This document shows positions 44,903-53,227 of a DNA stretch of 64,000 bases, piece after piece (within the stretch, counting starts at the first letter, position 1; each line of letters starts with the position of its first letter). This DNA is from Oscillibacter sp. (GTDB lineage: Bacteria > Bacillota > Clostridia > Oscillospirales > Oscillospiraceae): contig DNFA01000015.1 of NCBI GenBank assembly GCA_003487665.1, positions 1,361-65,360 on the forward strand, given 5' to 3'. The position numbers were made by a program, and so were the translations under genes. Below the pieces are notes generated by a model that made no database searches, was not told the origin of the DNA, and was given only the letters and a program-made list of their open reading frames with translations.

Positions 44903-45254
44903 TTGTTTCGTCCTCCTTATTTTTCACCGGCCGCGCTCCGATGAACTCCTCGGCCAGTTGTTGATACTCTTCTGGCGTGATATATCCACGCCGCTTCTGC
45001 TGCTTCCAGTAGGCCATGATCTCGTCGTACCGAGTCTTCAACGAAGCGTATCGACCATAGGCGCCGTTCAGCTCGTGGCAGACCTGCTCAAGCTCCAGCC
45101 GCTTCTCTGCGAAATTTTCGGCCAGTTCCAAGCTCGGCGCCCGCCCAAGCCTCGCAGACCCACAGGCGCAACACATCTTCGGGGCTATGCCCTGCACGGC
45201 AAAGGCAGCTCCGCAGTCAAGGCATATCCACTTTTGCTGCCGTCCTCTTGCCAT
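44886..45254 (-). CDS. Zinc-ribbon and helical protein (122 aa)
   Basis: 122 residues with ICLDCGAAF and KMCCACGSARLG (CxxC pairs) at the N-terminus, then a charged helix-rich part containing GYITPEEYQQLAEEF. Overlaps the methyltransferase gene by 17 bases. Similar zinc-ribbon-plus-helix proteins occur in conjugative elements. Function unknown. Confidence 0.75.
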   Translation of the reverse strand: MARGRQQKWICLDCGAAFAVQGIAPKMCCACGSARLGRAPSLELAENFAEKRLELEQVCHELNGAYGRYASLKTRYDEIMAYWKQQKRRGYITPEEYQQLAEEFIGARPVKNKEDETNGKDP

Positions 45255-45269
45255 TCAGGCTACCTCCTA

Positions 45270-45509
45270 TCACACAGGTTTTTTCCACCGGCATCCGCGG
45301 CAGGCTCCTTCGTGTTCCTGCTTGTATCGGCCGCACATAGCACACAGTTCATTGACGGCTGTGCGGTACTCTCGCTCCAGCTTGCGGATCTCGGCCGGTT
45401 CGCGGTTGGTGTCTTCATAGTCGGCCAGCCGGTAGAACACGGCTTCGACCGTCGTGCCGGTCGGCTGAGATACCGTGCCGTCGCTGTTTCGTATCGTTAG
45501 GCGCTCCAT
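45270..45509 (-). CDS. Small Cys-containing protein (79 aa)
   Basis: 79 residues. MERLTIRNSDGTVSQP and EAVFYRLADYEDTNREPAEI match a small protein type frequent in clostridial phages and elements; the end has CAMCGRYKQEHEGACRGC, a likely zinc site. ATG 45509 has AGGAGG 7 bases upstream; an ATG two codons earlier is too close. Confidence 0.8.
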   Translation of the reverse strand: MERLTIRNSDGTVSQPTGTTVEAVFYRLADYEDTNREPAEIRKLEREYRTAVNELCAMCGRYKQEHEGACRGCRWKKPV

Positions 45510-45511
45510 CG

Positions 45512-45955
45512 TCATGCCTCCTGATACCGGATGGGCCGCTCGCCGCGCTCGTCGAAGTCAAGGCAGGCTTTTTTCGACTGACAGCAATAAAGCGGCGTAC
45601 CAGCTCGCGGGTAATGCTTGTTCTTGCGAACCTCGCAGATGCCTGACGCCTTCATAGGCTCTCTGAGGAAGTGATGACACTGCCCGCAACATTGGCCGAG
45701 GCTCTCAGGTCTGACCTTCAGCCGTCCCTCCTTCTCCGCTTTGAGTAGGTCGAGAACGTGCTGAAGACTCATGCCGTCGCGGATCAGCTCGTCCTCAAAC
45801 TTCCTGTACTCCGCGCAGGCTTCAGCCGGGATGTTGGCATCCTCGTACATTTTCAACACTCCGAGCGCCTTTTCAACCGTTTTGATCTCCTCGGTCTCGA
45901 AGCAAAAGTCCTGCTCATTGATGATGCCTTGCAGTTTCTTCGCGTATTTCTCCAT
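45512..45955 (-). CDS. Cys-rich unknown protein (147 aa)
   Basis: 147 residues. An N-terminal helical part is followed by CCGQCHHFLREP, SGICEVRKN and YCCQSKKACLDF; six or more cysteines suggest one or two metal sites. Overlap/abutment with both neighbours. No family recognised. Confidence 0.75.
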   Translation of the reverse strand: MEKYAKKLQGIINEQDFCFETEEIKTVEKALGVLKMYEDANIPAEACAEYRKFEDELIRDGMSLQHVLDLLKAEKEGRLKVRPESLGQCCGQCHHFLREPMKASGICEVRKNKHYPRAGTPLYCCQSKKACLDFDERGERPIRYQEA

Positions 45956-45957
45956 CT

Positions 45958-46176
45958 TTACGCCTCCATCTGTTCAATTTGAGCGCACAGTTCGTCCGTT
46001 ACGTCATTGCCATAGCTGAGCTCTTCGTAACCACTGCCGCCACCATCGCTCAATTTCTCCACGTCTATCCCGTTCTGTTCCAACCAGATTCCCACTTCAC
46101 GGTCAAGATCGCTTACCATTCTTGCGTGGAGCGCAATCCTGTGCATCTTCTCGCGGATATACTTCGGTACTTTCAT
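45958..46176 (-). CDS. Small helical protein (72 aa)
   Basis: 72 residues; MKVPKYIREKMHRIALHARMV is a recognisable small-protein start in conjugative elements, followed by an acidic second half. I chose the ATG at 46176; an 18-codon extension upstream overlaps the next gene. Function unknown. Confidence 0.7.
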   Translation of the reverse strand: MKVPKYIREKMHRIALHARMVSDLDREVGIWLEQNGIDVEKLSDGGGSGYEELSYGNDVTDELCAQIEQMEA

Positions 46177-46196
46177 TCCAGCTCTTCGCGCTCCTC

Positions 46197-46871
46197 TCAA
46201 TCGCAGTCCACATACCACCATCCGGTGCATCTGTCTTCTTCGCCAGACCGTGCATCTTCTGCCGGGTCATAATACCCGGTATGGAAAACAACTTCTTCGC
46301 CCTGTGCAGCGTAGAGTTGGAAAAGCAGGTCGCACATGGCATCCGCAATGGCTTCCGTCTTGCACATCAGCTCGTCGCCGATCCCCCAGACCTCGCCGTC
46401 CGAATAGTCCCGCATCCGACTCAGGAACAGCTCAAACCAGTTCATTTTTTCCTGCGCGTCAATTTGCTTGACGGGCGGATGGTCTGCCGCCCAGAAGTCG
46501 GCTCCTTGGAAATTATCAGCGTCGAGGATATACTCGCCATTTTTCCAGCGGCGTTCAACCTCGCGCAAGGCCGCTTCCTCGTTTTCCGCCTCCACCGCCA
46601 CCTGTGTTTCAAGCGTCTCACGGATGTTGATACTGAACTCTTTCTTCTGCGACTGGTTCTGCCAGCACTCGGGGCAGAGCACATTGTCCGTTTCGGACAG
46701 CATCTTTCTGAAATCCTCTTCGCCGCAGGCTTTCTTGAAACAGTTCGTGCAGAAGTGTTTCCCGCACCGTTCGCACTCCCACATATCCCCGCGGTGGTCG
46801 TCGTGCGCGTCCCACTTTTCGCGGAACCCGCAGATGTCGCACTCGTATTCGTCACGTCCCATTAAGTACAT
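46197..46871 (-). CDS. Zinc-finger protein with DpnD/PcfM-like C-terminal domain
   Basis: 224 residues. The first 80 residues hold CDICGFREKW, CERCGKHFCTNCF and CPECW, likely two zinc sites. The middle (about 92-150) reads INIRETLETQVAVEAENEEA then KNGEYILDADNFQGADF, a pattern I associate with the DpnD/PcfM C-terminal domain of conjugative plasmids. GGAGG before ATG 46871. Function unknown, but the domain points to a mobile element. Confidence 0.75.
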   Translation of the reverse strand: MYLMGRDEYECDICGFREKWDAHDDHRGDMWECERCGKHFCTNCFKKACGEEDFRKMLSETDNVLCPECWQNQSQKKEFSINIRETLETQVAVEAENEEAALREVERRWKNGEYILDADNFQGADFWAADHPPVKQIDAQEKMNWFELFLSRMRDYSDGEVWGIGDELMCKTEAIADAMCDLLFQLYAAQGEEVVFHTGYYDPAEDARSGEEDRCTGWWYVDCD

Positions 46872-46881
46872 ATCGTCCTCC

Positions 46882-47157
46882 TCAGTAATCGAAACAGGCC
46901 ATATAGAAGTGAATTTTCCCATCCTTGATTTCGTGGGTGCAGCACTTCCACAGGTCGTGGTAGAGGAACCACACGGTTCCCATCTCGTTCAGGTATTCCA
47001 GATTGAAGTCCTTCAGGTACTTTCGGAGGACGTCGTTCACGCTCTCGCTGCCCTTCTGCAGTTCCAGAGGAACATTGAACCACGGAACCTCTGCGGTGAT
47101 GGGGCCACGGGGCTTGCGCTTCTGGAAGTCAGCGCACAGATCATCAAACCTCGCCAT
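46882..47157 (-). CDS. Small unknown protein (91 aa)
   Basis: 91 residues, MARFDDLCADFQKRKPRGP, then NDVLRKYLKDFNLEYL and an aromatic end (GTVWFLYHDLWKCC). Overlaps the next upstream gene by 14 bases. No family recognised. Confidence 0.7.
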   Translation of the reverse strand: MARFDDLCADFQKRKPRGPITAEVPWFNVPLELQKGSESVNDVLRKYLKDFNLEYLNEMGTVWFLYHDLWKCCTHEIKDGKIHFYMACFDY

Positions 47158-47440
47158 CGTCCCCGCCTCCGCAATATTCGTTGTATATGCGCTTCAGCTC
47201 TCGCGCAACGATGCCATCCTCGATGTCCTCCAGCAGATCATCGAGATTCCACCGCGCCAACTCAAGCCGCTGCCTTACCTGCTCTTTGTTGGTGCGGCGG
47301 TATTCCGCTGGCAGGTCGGGGGCATTTTTGAGGATGCTCTGGCACAGCTCGATTTCGCCGCAAAGCTCTTCGAGCCGATAGGCCACCCGCGAAACCATGC
47401 AGTCGTCATGCACGAGCAGGGTCTTTCCTTTTCCAATCAT
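47144..47440 (-). CDS. Small helical protein (98 aa)
   Basis: 98 residues, a long charged helical pattern (VAYRLEELCGEIELCQSILK, RQRLELARWNLDDLLEDI). ATGA junction with the next upstream gene. Function unknown. Confidence 0.7.
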   Translation of the reverse strand: MIGKGKTLLVHDDCMVSRVAYRLEELCGEIELCQSILKNAPDLPAEYRRTNKEQVRQRLELARWNLDDLLEDIEDGIVARELKRIYNEYCGGGDDGEV

Positions 47441-47745
47441 TCCGCATTCTCCTTTCCTACGAAAATGCCGGCGTACACAGCGCCGTCAATCAGGTAATGG
47501 TAGAACTGGTGTCCTTCGGGAACCTCGTCAGCCGTCAGCGTTGTTTTCCGCATCACCAGCGGATGGGTGCCGACCATGACAACATACTCGCCATCTGGCA
47601 CGAGTTGCTTCATCCACTCGCTCGGCTTTTCCGAGCTGTGCGTCGTGTGGTCGAACAGGCTGATAGCTGGCGTTCCCGTAATAGGCAGAGGCGCAAAGAA
47701 CGTCATCTGTTCCCACGCTCCACCGGCAATCATGCCGTTACTCAT
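47437..47745 (-). CDS. Unknown protein (102 aa)
   Basis: 102 residues: MSNGMIAGGAWEQMTFFAP, then DHTTHSSEKPSEWMKQLVPDGEY and a beta-rich end. The start overlaps the previous gene by 8 bases. No family recognised. Confidence 0.65.
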   Translation of the reverse strand: MSNGMIAGGAWEQMTFFAPLPITGTPAISLFDHTTHSSEKPSEWMKQLVPDGEYVVMVGTHPLVMRKTTLTADEVPEGHQFYHYLIDGAVYAGIFVGKENAE

Positions 47746-47989
47746 ACTGCGCACGTCCCTTCTTGGCCTCGGCCATGATTTCCTCGATGTTGTTTCGGAG
47801 CAAGAAGCGGTAGTCCTGCATCCGCTCCTCCAAAATCTCGGCTGCCTCTCTGCGAACAGCATCAGGTGTGATGCTCTCACAGTTGCAATGTACGGCCAGA
47901 ATCAGATCCTTGAACGTGAACCCGTCGAGGATGTTGTCCTCGGCGCTCACATCGTCACCCAGCCTCCATCTCTTGCGCTCAGTCTCCAT
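47738..47989 (-). CDS. Small unknown protein (83 aa)
   Basis: 83 residues, METERKRWRLGDDVSAEDNI and a helical, charged C-terminal half (REAAEILEERMQDYRFLLRN). GGAGGGAACGGG precedes ATG 47989, which lies inside the end of the gene upstream. Function unknown. Confidence 0.7.
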   Translation of the reverse strand: METERKRWRLGDDVSAEDNILDGFTFKDLILAVHCNCESITPDAVRREAAEILEERMQDYRFLLRNNIEEIMAEAKKGRAQYE

Positions 47990-48350
47990 TCCCGTTCCCT
48001 CCAAATACCGCCTCAATGGCTTCGTACCAAGTCGTATTCTCGCCGACGTTGCAATCGGTCTTCTGGAAGAAGTAGCTCACGATCTCAGGGATGCTCTCCT
48101 TAGCCTCCTCGAAGGTGATGCCGTAACTGGTTTCAAACTCTTTCTCGTATTCGGCTCGGTCTTCGTCGGAAACGGCGTCCAGATCTTCGATACCGAACGC
48201 ATACGAGGTCAGCATACGGAGCGCGTCCGCTTTGCGATACTGCATCTCCTGATACCGGTACGCCGCCTCGATTTCTTCCGGGGCCATCCGGTAGGACTTG
48301 CCATAATACTCGAAGTCGATCAGCTCTCTGGTGTTTTCCATTGTAATCAT
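47979..48350 (-). CDS. Unknown protein (123 aa)
   Basis: 123 residues. MITMENTRELIDFEYYGKSY followed by MAPEEIEAAYRYQEMQYRKAD and an acidic helical region; this opening is frequent among small proteins of clostridial phages and elements. AGGAGGAAGCAAA before ATG 48350. Confidence 0.75.
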   Translation of the reverse strand: MITMENTRELIDFEYYGKSYRMAPEEIEAAYRYQEMQYRKADALRMLTSYAFGIEDLDAVSDEDRAEYEKEFETSYGITFEEAKESIPEIVSYFFQKTDCNVGENTTWYEAIEAVFGGNGNGD

Positions 48351-49309
48351 TTTGCTTCCTCCTGAATTACCTTCTGAACCAGCTCGTTCATGCAGTCGAA
48401 AAACCGCTGTGAGCAGGCAGCGCCTTTGGCCTTGTAATACTGCAGACCGTCGCACCTGCCGTCTTTGATGGTGACGTTCGCCAGCTTGCTGCAGATCCAG
48501 CCCTGCGTTCTCAGGGGAACACCCACCTTGTACCGGCGCATGAGGAACAAAACAATCGGCTCGTTGTGTCCGACATCCCCCACGCGGTAGTCGATGCGGT
48601 CGTTGTTCAGGCGCCCACCCTCTCGGATGATTTTGACGGCTGCCTCGATCTCCTGCTTTGCCTTTGCATTTATCTCCTCGGCCTCTCGGTGCCGCTTCTC
48701 TGCCTCTTCTGCGGCTATTTTTTCTTTCTCTTTCTGGATGTACTCCTGATGGGCCTCAGACAGCTTCATGCACTCGTCTAACTTGTTCAAGACGCAGGCT
48801 CCGACATAATCGGGATGTGTCAGGCCGCCGTTCTTCTCGCTCTGGAGATAGAACTTAACGTGGCTTGAAAGTTGCTTACTGATGCTGGCAACCCACCTCT
48901 CAGGCTGGCTCCCAAGGCGCGTAATGACTTCTTCCTCTCGCTTCATTGCCTCGGACACGCTGGTCGGCTGGTTCCACCCATCCCGTTCTCTCAGCTCATT
49001 GAAGAAGGCGACCCGCCCCTCCTTGCTGCCGTACAGTTCGTTCACCGCGGGCAGGTAGCCGCAGTTGTCGATCATCTGGAACTCCGTCATGCGCAACGGA
49101 ATCAGGTAACTGTTCACCTCAACGTGCAGTATATAGCGGTCATTGTCGCACCGCGGGTACTCTATCTCAGGCTTTCCGTCCTTGCGCCACAGCCGATAGG
49201 TCGTGGTTCCGTCGGCAACCTCCTTGATGAACACAGCTCGCATCCGACGGCCGGTGCGATTATACATACCGCCGTCGAACAGCGGCGTCATCAATTTTAC
49301 TTCAGGCAT
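48347..49309 (-). CDS. Large unknown array protein (320 aa)
   Basis: 320 residues, one of the largest array proteins. It has a beta-rich first third (FDGGMYNRTGRRMRAVFIK, TTYRLWRKDGKPEI), a middle coiled coil (about 193-228, EKEKIAAEEAEKRHREAEEI), and a final part with CSKLANVTIKDGRCDG. ATGA junction with the next gene. No family recognised. Confidence 0.75.
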   Translation of the reverse strand: MPEVKLMTPLFDGGMYNRTGRRMRAVFIKEVADGTTTYRLWRKDGKPEIEYPRCDNDRYILHVEVNSYLIPLRMTEFQMIDNCGYLPAVNELYGSKEGRVAFFNELRERDGWNQPTSVSEAMKREEEVITRLGSQPERWVASISKQLSSHVKFYLQSEKNGGLTHPDYVGACVLNKLDECMKLSEAHQEYIQKEKEKIAAEEAEKRHREAEEINAKAKQEIEAAVKIIREGGRLNNDRIDYRVGDVGHNEPIVLFLMRRYKVGVPLRTQGWICSKLANVTIKDGRCDGLQYYKAKGAACSQRFFDCMNELVQKVIQEEAK

Positions 49310-49311
49310 CT

Positions 49312-49863
49312 TTATCCCTCCCTAAAATTCGGATTGAAGGTGTCGCTGTACGCGGCTGTTTCATTCCAGTCGTCGTACCGCACCTTCTCGGTTTGCTTCC
49401 TGTGTCGGAACGTGATGTTCGGGCGGACGCAGGCTCCATCTTCCCACCATCCCTGACGCTCACGGCAAACCAGCCAACGGGCGAATGGTTCGTTGCAGAG
49501 TTTCCGCATGAGGTAGCCGCCGGTGTCGAGCCTGCGCCAGATTTCTGTGCGTTCGCTATCCATGTCGCAAACGAACTCTACGTCGATGGTCTTCGGTGGA
49601 TTTCTCTGCGGGTCGTTCTTGTATGCGTTCCATGACACCTTCGGGAACCATTCTTCACAAACTTTGCTGTACTCCAGCGTCGAGTTCTCGGCGATATATT
49701 GCTTTCCGAGCAGGTCAATGTCCTCCTCTTTCATGTAGAGCCTTCCGACATTGCCGTCGGCGTCGGTGAACACGACCGCTTTTCGCCCCGTCAGAACAAT
49801 GTCTGCATTCTCGCCATACGGAGCAGCTTCTTCGGGCGTGATGTCTCTGATTTCAATTTCCAT
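49312..49863 (-). CDS. Unknown protein (183 aa)
   Basis: 183 residues starting MEIEIRDITPEEAAPYGENA. The middle has two Trp-rich stretches (EEWFPKVSWNAYKND, RWLVCRERQGWWEDG). No domain recognised. It lies 2 bases before the next gene. Confidence 0.7.
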   Translation of the reverse strand: MEIEIRDITPEEAAPYGENADIVLTGRKAVVFTDADGNVGRLYMKEEDIDLLGKQYIAENSTLEYSKVCEEWFPKVSWNAYKNDPQRNPPKTIDVEFVCDMDSERTEIWRRLDTGGYLMRKLCNEPFARWLVCRERQGWWEDGACVRPNITFRHRKQTEKVRYDDWNETAAYSDTFNPNFREG

Positions 49864-49875
49864 TAAACAGTCTCC

Positions 49876-50316
49876 TCAAAATGAAAAGCCAGCCGCTTCG
49901 CGTAGCTCCTTTGCCGCCACCTCAAGCCCGTGTCGGAGCCGCTCGTCGTTTTCGATCTGCTCCATCGTAAAGCCGCAGGCTTCCACGGTTTCCTCGACCT
50001 CGCAGGTGTAGGTGTACTCGTGATTGCTCAACTCGCTCAGGAACATATCCTTGATGAACCCATCCCCGGTTTCGTCAGCGGAAATCGCTTCTTCCATCTC
50101 CCTGCGGTGTCCTCTGAGCGTATCAGCGATCATCTGGGCGTCGCTTGCGAGACAGAACCCGCCGCCAAAGGTCTTGCAGAGTTTCCCGGTATCATTCCGC
50201 GTAAGACCCAACTTCTTCAGTTGCTGGTCGAATTGCTCGTCAGAAAACGCCCAGTACATCGGAAGCGCGTTGACCTCCTCCTGATGGCGTTTCTTCATTT
50301 CTGCGTATGCGTTCAT
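49876..50316 (-). CDS. Conserved element protein (146 aa), unknown function
   Basis: 146 residues. MNAYAEMKKRHQEEVNALPM and YWAFSDEQFDQQLKKLGL, then DTGKLCKTFGGGFCL and MFLSELSNHEYTYT match a small conserved family of Firmicutes mobile elements that I know only as uncharacterised. Its start overlaps the next upstream gene stop. Confidence 0.8.
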   Translation of the reverse strand: MNAYAEMKKRHQEEVNALPMYWAFSDEQFDQQLKKLGLTRNDTGKLCKTFGGGFCLASDAQMIADTLRGHRREMEEAISADETGDGFIKDMFLSELSNHEYTYTCEVEETVEACGFTMEQIENDERLRHGLEVAAKELREAAGFSF

Positions 50317-50504
50317 CGTTCGATGGCCTCCTTTGCATTTTCGTTGACCGTTATCGGCGTCGTATGGTGAAGCCGCGTCCGCTTCACCATGAACTTCTTC
50401 TTGCAGTAGAAACACGGAACCTTGTAGTTCCCGTTCCATCCTACCATGTTCGCTCTCCCGCAATGTGGGCAATCAATGATGCCAAGCACCGGCTTGTTCG
50501 CCAT
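50313..50504 (-). CDS. Small zinc-ribbon protein (63 aa)
   Basis: 63 residues with CPHC and CFYC pairs (IIDCPHCGRANM, VPCFYCKKKFM), a zinc ribbon, then a basic stretch (KRTRLHH). ATG 50504 follows GAGGGAACGAGCT. Confidence 0.8.
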   Translation of the reverse strand: MANKPVLGIIDCPHCGRANMVGWNGNYKVPCFYCKKKFMVKRTRLHHTTPITVNENAKEAIER

Positions 50505-50518
50505 AGCTCGTTCCCTCC

Positions 50519-51289
50519 TCAATACCAAATCAGGTTGATACCGCCGAGCTGCTCCACGCGGCCGGTCATCGCCTCCACGTCCACAAGTTTCTTTGGCAGC
50601 CGCTCGTCTTCGTTCCACGCTCGGATCAGTTTCTCCAACTCCTTATCGGGAGCTGGTACGGCGAAGTCGCACCCGAAATTGTAGACCATCTGATCAAGCA
50701 ACTCCTCGTAGATGCCTTCCTTGCCGGCCACAACCTTCTTTCTCTGGTCGCCGTGAAAATTGATGCTGCCGAGGAACAGTCGCCCGTGCATCATCTTCAG
50801 CGCCCGCAACTGCTCGCGGTTCCAGTCGTTATATGTGTTGTCGGCTTCTCGCAGTTCCAGATACCCGCCGGTACTGCGGACATAATTGAACTGCATCTTT
50901 CTGGCAAATGCGAACGTGATGCTGCCTTCCAACTTGGTCTTCCAGTCCAGACTTCTCAGGTTCAATTTTCCGTTGTTTGCCCAGCCCATGTCGAGCTGGC
51001 CGTTTGCGTCGCTGTTCTCGAACGACCAGAAATGGTCACGATACACGCACTCGCTGTTGACGTTCACGCCCCTGTCCGTGGCCTCAGAGCGGGAATAGTG
51101 AACCGGCTGACGGTCAACCTCGCGGTTGTGCTCCTCGTCCTCCTTCAGATAGAACAAAACCGTGTTCTTATCTCTCTCGGCCCCGTGATAGCTTGGGCGG
51201 TAAGCGACCACCCCCAGCTTCTCCGCAATCTCGTCGAGAGTTTTCTGCTGCTGCGTGTACCAGACATCAGTTGCCGTTACCAACTTCAT
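50519..51289 (-). CDS. Unknown protein (256 aa)
   Basis: 256 residues, MKLVTATDVWYTQQQKTLDE, with a central beta-rich region (RDHFWSFENSD, GKLNLRSLDWKTKLEG) and a late part LLDQMVYNFGCDFAVPAP. GGAGAGGACGACG before the ATG. No family recognised. Confidence 0.75.
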   Translation of the reverse strand: MKLVTATDVWYTQQQKTLDEIAEKLGVVAYRPSYHGAERDKNTVLFYLKEDEEHNREVDRQPVHYSRSEATDRGVNVNSECVYRDHFWSFENSDANGQLDMGWANNGKLNLRSLDWKTKLEGSITFAFARKMQFNYVRSTGGYLELREADNTYNDWNREQLRALKMMHGRLFLGSINFHGDQRKKVVAGKEGIYEELLDQMVYNFGCDFAVPAPDKELEKLIRAWNEDERLPKKLVDVEAMTGRVEQLGGINLIWY

Positions 51290-51422
51290 CGTCGTCCTCT
51301 CCTTTCAAGGTCATTTCATCTGTGAATATCAGCCGGCCGCATCCGTTGCAAACGAACCCGCCGCTGTCGAACCTGATCCAGTCGGTGCAACCGCACTCCG
51401 GGCAGGCCGCGAAAATCTTCAT
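51267..51422 (-). CDS. Small zinc-ribbon protein (51 aa)
   Basis: 51 residues: MKIFAACPECGCTDWIRFDS and FVCNGCGRLIF, two CxxC pairs forming a zinc ribbon. Overlaps the stop of the next upstream gene by 4 bases (ATGA) and the start of the next by 23. Typical of the array's micro zinc proteins. Confidence 0.75.
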   Translation of the reverse strand: MKIFAACPECGCTDWIRFDSGGFVCNGCGRLIFTDEMTLKGEDDDEVGNGN

Positions 51423-51676
51423 GCCGCCATCCTCCGTTCGTAGTCCTTGATTTCCTCAAGCGTCAGCCACTCAGGCTTGCCGCTTTCAGGGAAGCTCCAC
51501 CAAAGGGCTTTCATGTACTCGATATGGTCGGCCACACTACCGGCCCAAAGATACTTCGTGGCCCGGTTGCCATGTCCGAGGAAATACTCGCAATCCTGCT
51601 TCATGCGGTCGAGCATCTGGTATCTGAGCTGCAGGCTCCATGTCAGAACCGTGCTGACCTTATCGGCCACGGCCAT
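51419..51676 (-). CDS. LPD11-like domain protein (85 aa)
   Basis: 85 residues. YQMLDRMKQDCEYFLGHGNR then LWAGSVADHIEYMKALW and GKPEWLTLEEIKDYE fit what I know of the large-polyvalent-protein-associated domain LPD11 from clostridial conjugative elements. Usually it is part of long multidomain proteins or a small stand-alone gene as here. Confidence 0.75.
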   Translation of the reverse strand: MAVADKVSTVLTWSLQLRYQMLDRMKQDCEYFLGHGNRATKYLWAGSVADHIEYMKALWWSFPESGKPEWLTLEEIKDYERRMAA

Positions 51677-52323
51677 TACTGCTCACCTCCAACAAGTGCT
51701 CTCCATCCCGGCTCCTCACCGAGCCACGCCGCCCGCAGCCAATCGTTCTTGCAGAAGTACCGGCGATAGTGGCTCGGCATCGAGTTCACCGCGAAATTGC
51801 GGATCTGGCGCTTGCGCTCCTTGCCGGTCTGCAAGCGAGCCTCCCAGCCGATAAGCTCGGCCTGAGACTCGTTGATGAACTGGCGGTTGCCATCAACCTC
51901 AATGCCAATACGCTCCTCCGTGCAACCGGAGTATGGATTGCGGCAGGTGCCGCACCAAAAGACCTTGCCGACGCTCCCCTTCTTGAACTTGCGACCGGCG
52001 ATCACGCGCACCGTATCGCCGACGTGGATTTTCATGGCCTGCATCCGGTTCGTGCGCCCATCAAACAGGGACTTGCCGAGCGTCTTCCAGTAGTGGTAGA
52101 CCTTGCGGAGCACCTCAGGCGTGGCGTCGATCTCAGCGCGGCCACTGCAGGCGCAGCGGGTGGTGTCGAATAGAACCTTGTCGATGGTCTGATTCTCTTC
52201 GTTCCAGCAGATCGCGTACCAGTCGGAATCGTCGTAGCCGTTGTGCTCGTACCAGTCGAGGACGCAGCCCTCGTAGTCAGGGGTGTGACCGTCCCCGTAG
52301 ACGTTGGTGAAAATAGCCATCAC
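51676..52323 (-). CDS. Unknown protein with KOW-like segment (215 aa)
   Basis: 215 residues. The middle (about 97-150) MKIHVGDTVRVIAGRKFKKGSVGKVF looks like a KOW/SH3-like barrel that often contacts RNA or ribosomal partners; CSGR and CGTCRNPYSGC could bind metal. The first 90 residues are unknown (DWYEHNGYDDSDWYAICWNE). Overlaps neighbours at both ends. Confidence 0.75.
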   Translation of the reverse strand: MMAIFTNVYGDGHTPDYEGCVLDWYEHNGYDDSDWYAICWNEENQTIDKVLFDTTRCACSGRAEIDATPEVLRKVYHYWKTLGKSLFDGRTNRMQAMKIHVGDTVRVIAGRKFKKGSVGKVFWCGTCRNPYSGCTEERIGIEVDGNRQFINESQAELIGWEARLQTGKERKRQIRNFAVNSMPSHYRRYFCKNDWLRAAWLGEEPGWRALVGGEQ

Positions 52324-52871
52324 TTGCCCTCCTTCATCATCAGGTCGTACAGCTTAGCCTTCAGCTCCATGATCGTCATGTCGCGGTCGTGAACCTCCGC
52401 TTCGAGCTGGCCGATTTTCTTCTGAGCGGCCTGCTCAGCGTCAACAGCCTCCCGGCATCTTCTGTGTTCCACATCGCGGTCATCCTTGGCCCGCTTCAGT
52501 TCTCCGTTCAGCTCCTTGACCTGCTGGTGAAGCATCTTGTTCTCTTCCAGCGCATCCATGACCGGGAAGTTGCTGTGCTGATTGTAGAAGCGAGTCGCAT
52601 CCTCCCAGCTCCAGATCTTAAAAGCGACCTGATAGAAATACTTGCTCAGTCCAACGCGGCCAGAGGAATAAGTACCACGCGGATCAGGTTCGCCGTCGAA
52701 CCCATTCAGGCGGCCGTTGTCATTGGCGAGCCGAATAAGCTCTTTCACTTCGCTGCGACCGAAAATGTCTTGCGCTCTGCAAATGTCCTCAGGCTTGGTG
52801 CTCAGACCGTGTGCCGCTACTTCCTTCAGAAGTTCCTCTGCGGTTTTGATGCTGTCATACTGGCTTGCCAT
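52320..52871 (-). CDS. First gene of the long array operon: coiled-coil protein (183 aa)
   Basis: 183 residues. The first 110 residues are helical/unknown; about 108-180 forms a coiled coil (LEENKMLHQQVKELNGELKR, AQKKIGQLEAEVHDRDM). It is read from the promoter at 52967-52994 with a leader of about 85 bases. Function unknown. Confidence 0.75.
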   Translation of the reverse strand: MASQYDSIKTAEELLKEVAAHGLSTKPEDICRAQDIFGRSEVKELIRLANDNGRLNGFDGEPDPRGTYSSGRVGLSKYFYQVAFKIWSWEDATRFYNQHSNFPVMDALEENKMLHQQVKELNGELKRAKDDRDVEHRRCREAVDAEQAAQKKIGQLEAEVHDRDMTIMELKAKLYDLMMKEGK

Positions 52872-52949
52872 ATCGCTGTCTCCTTTTCTTTGTAAGAGAA
52901 CCGGAGACTTTCCTGAACTGCTGCTCTGGCTATCTCCGATTATCCATCT

Positions 52950-53012
52950 GGTTATTTTGTAACTTTATTATACTGCGATACCTACCTATGTCAATATGTT
53001 TTCGTTAATTTT
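52950..53012. repeat. 63-bp direct repeat carrying a promoter, copy 1
   Basis: Identical to 61888-61950 except at one base. It contains the whole promoter and operator, which suggests recent duplication or strong selection. Confidence 0.9.
52967..52994 (-). promoter_or_regulatory. Array promoter P1 with TAGGTAGGTA operator
   Basis: On the - strand consensus TTGACA (52994-52989), 16-base spacer starting with TAGGTAGGTA (52988-52979), TATAAT (52972-52967). Drives the operon from 52871 toward 37283. Confidence 0.8.
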
Positions 53013-53015
53013 TAT

Positions 53016-53177
53016 GAAGAAATTTTCTATCTATATACGTTTCAGAATATGCCCGTAAACAGCACGTACAGGGCCTATACCGCCTCGTAGCGTCAGCGGT
53101 GTGAATGGATGCAGAGGGCCGTGACGGTCGTGTGCGTGGCCGTACGGGGCGCAGCGGGTGTACGGGGCATTTGGGTA
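53016..53177. other. Non-coding block with repeated GTACRGGGC motifs
   Basis: 162 bases upstream of promoter P1. GTACAGGGC at 53066-53074 and GTACGGGGC at 53142-53150 and 53160-53168 recur, plus a reversed TACGGGC near 53051. No gene supported. It could hold activator sites, an iteron-like site or a transfer origin. Confidence 0.45.
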
Positions 53178-53214
53178 TAAAAAATCACCCTCCCGGTCGT
53201 AACCGAGAGGGTGG
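53178..53214 (-). terminator. Terminator of the HTH gene
   Basis: 12-bp stem (CACCCTCCCGGT, one mismatch) followed by TTTTTT on the - strand. Confidence 0.85.
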
Positions 53215-53227
53215 CTTCATCGTGCGC

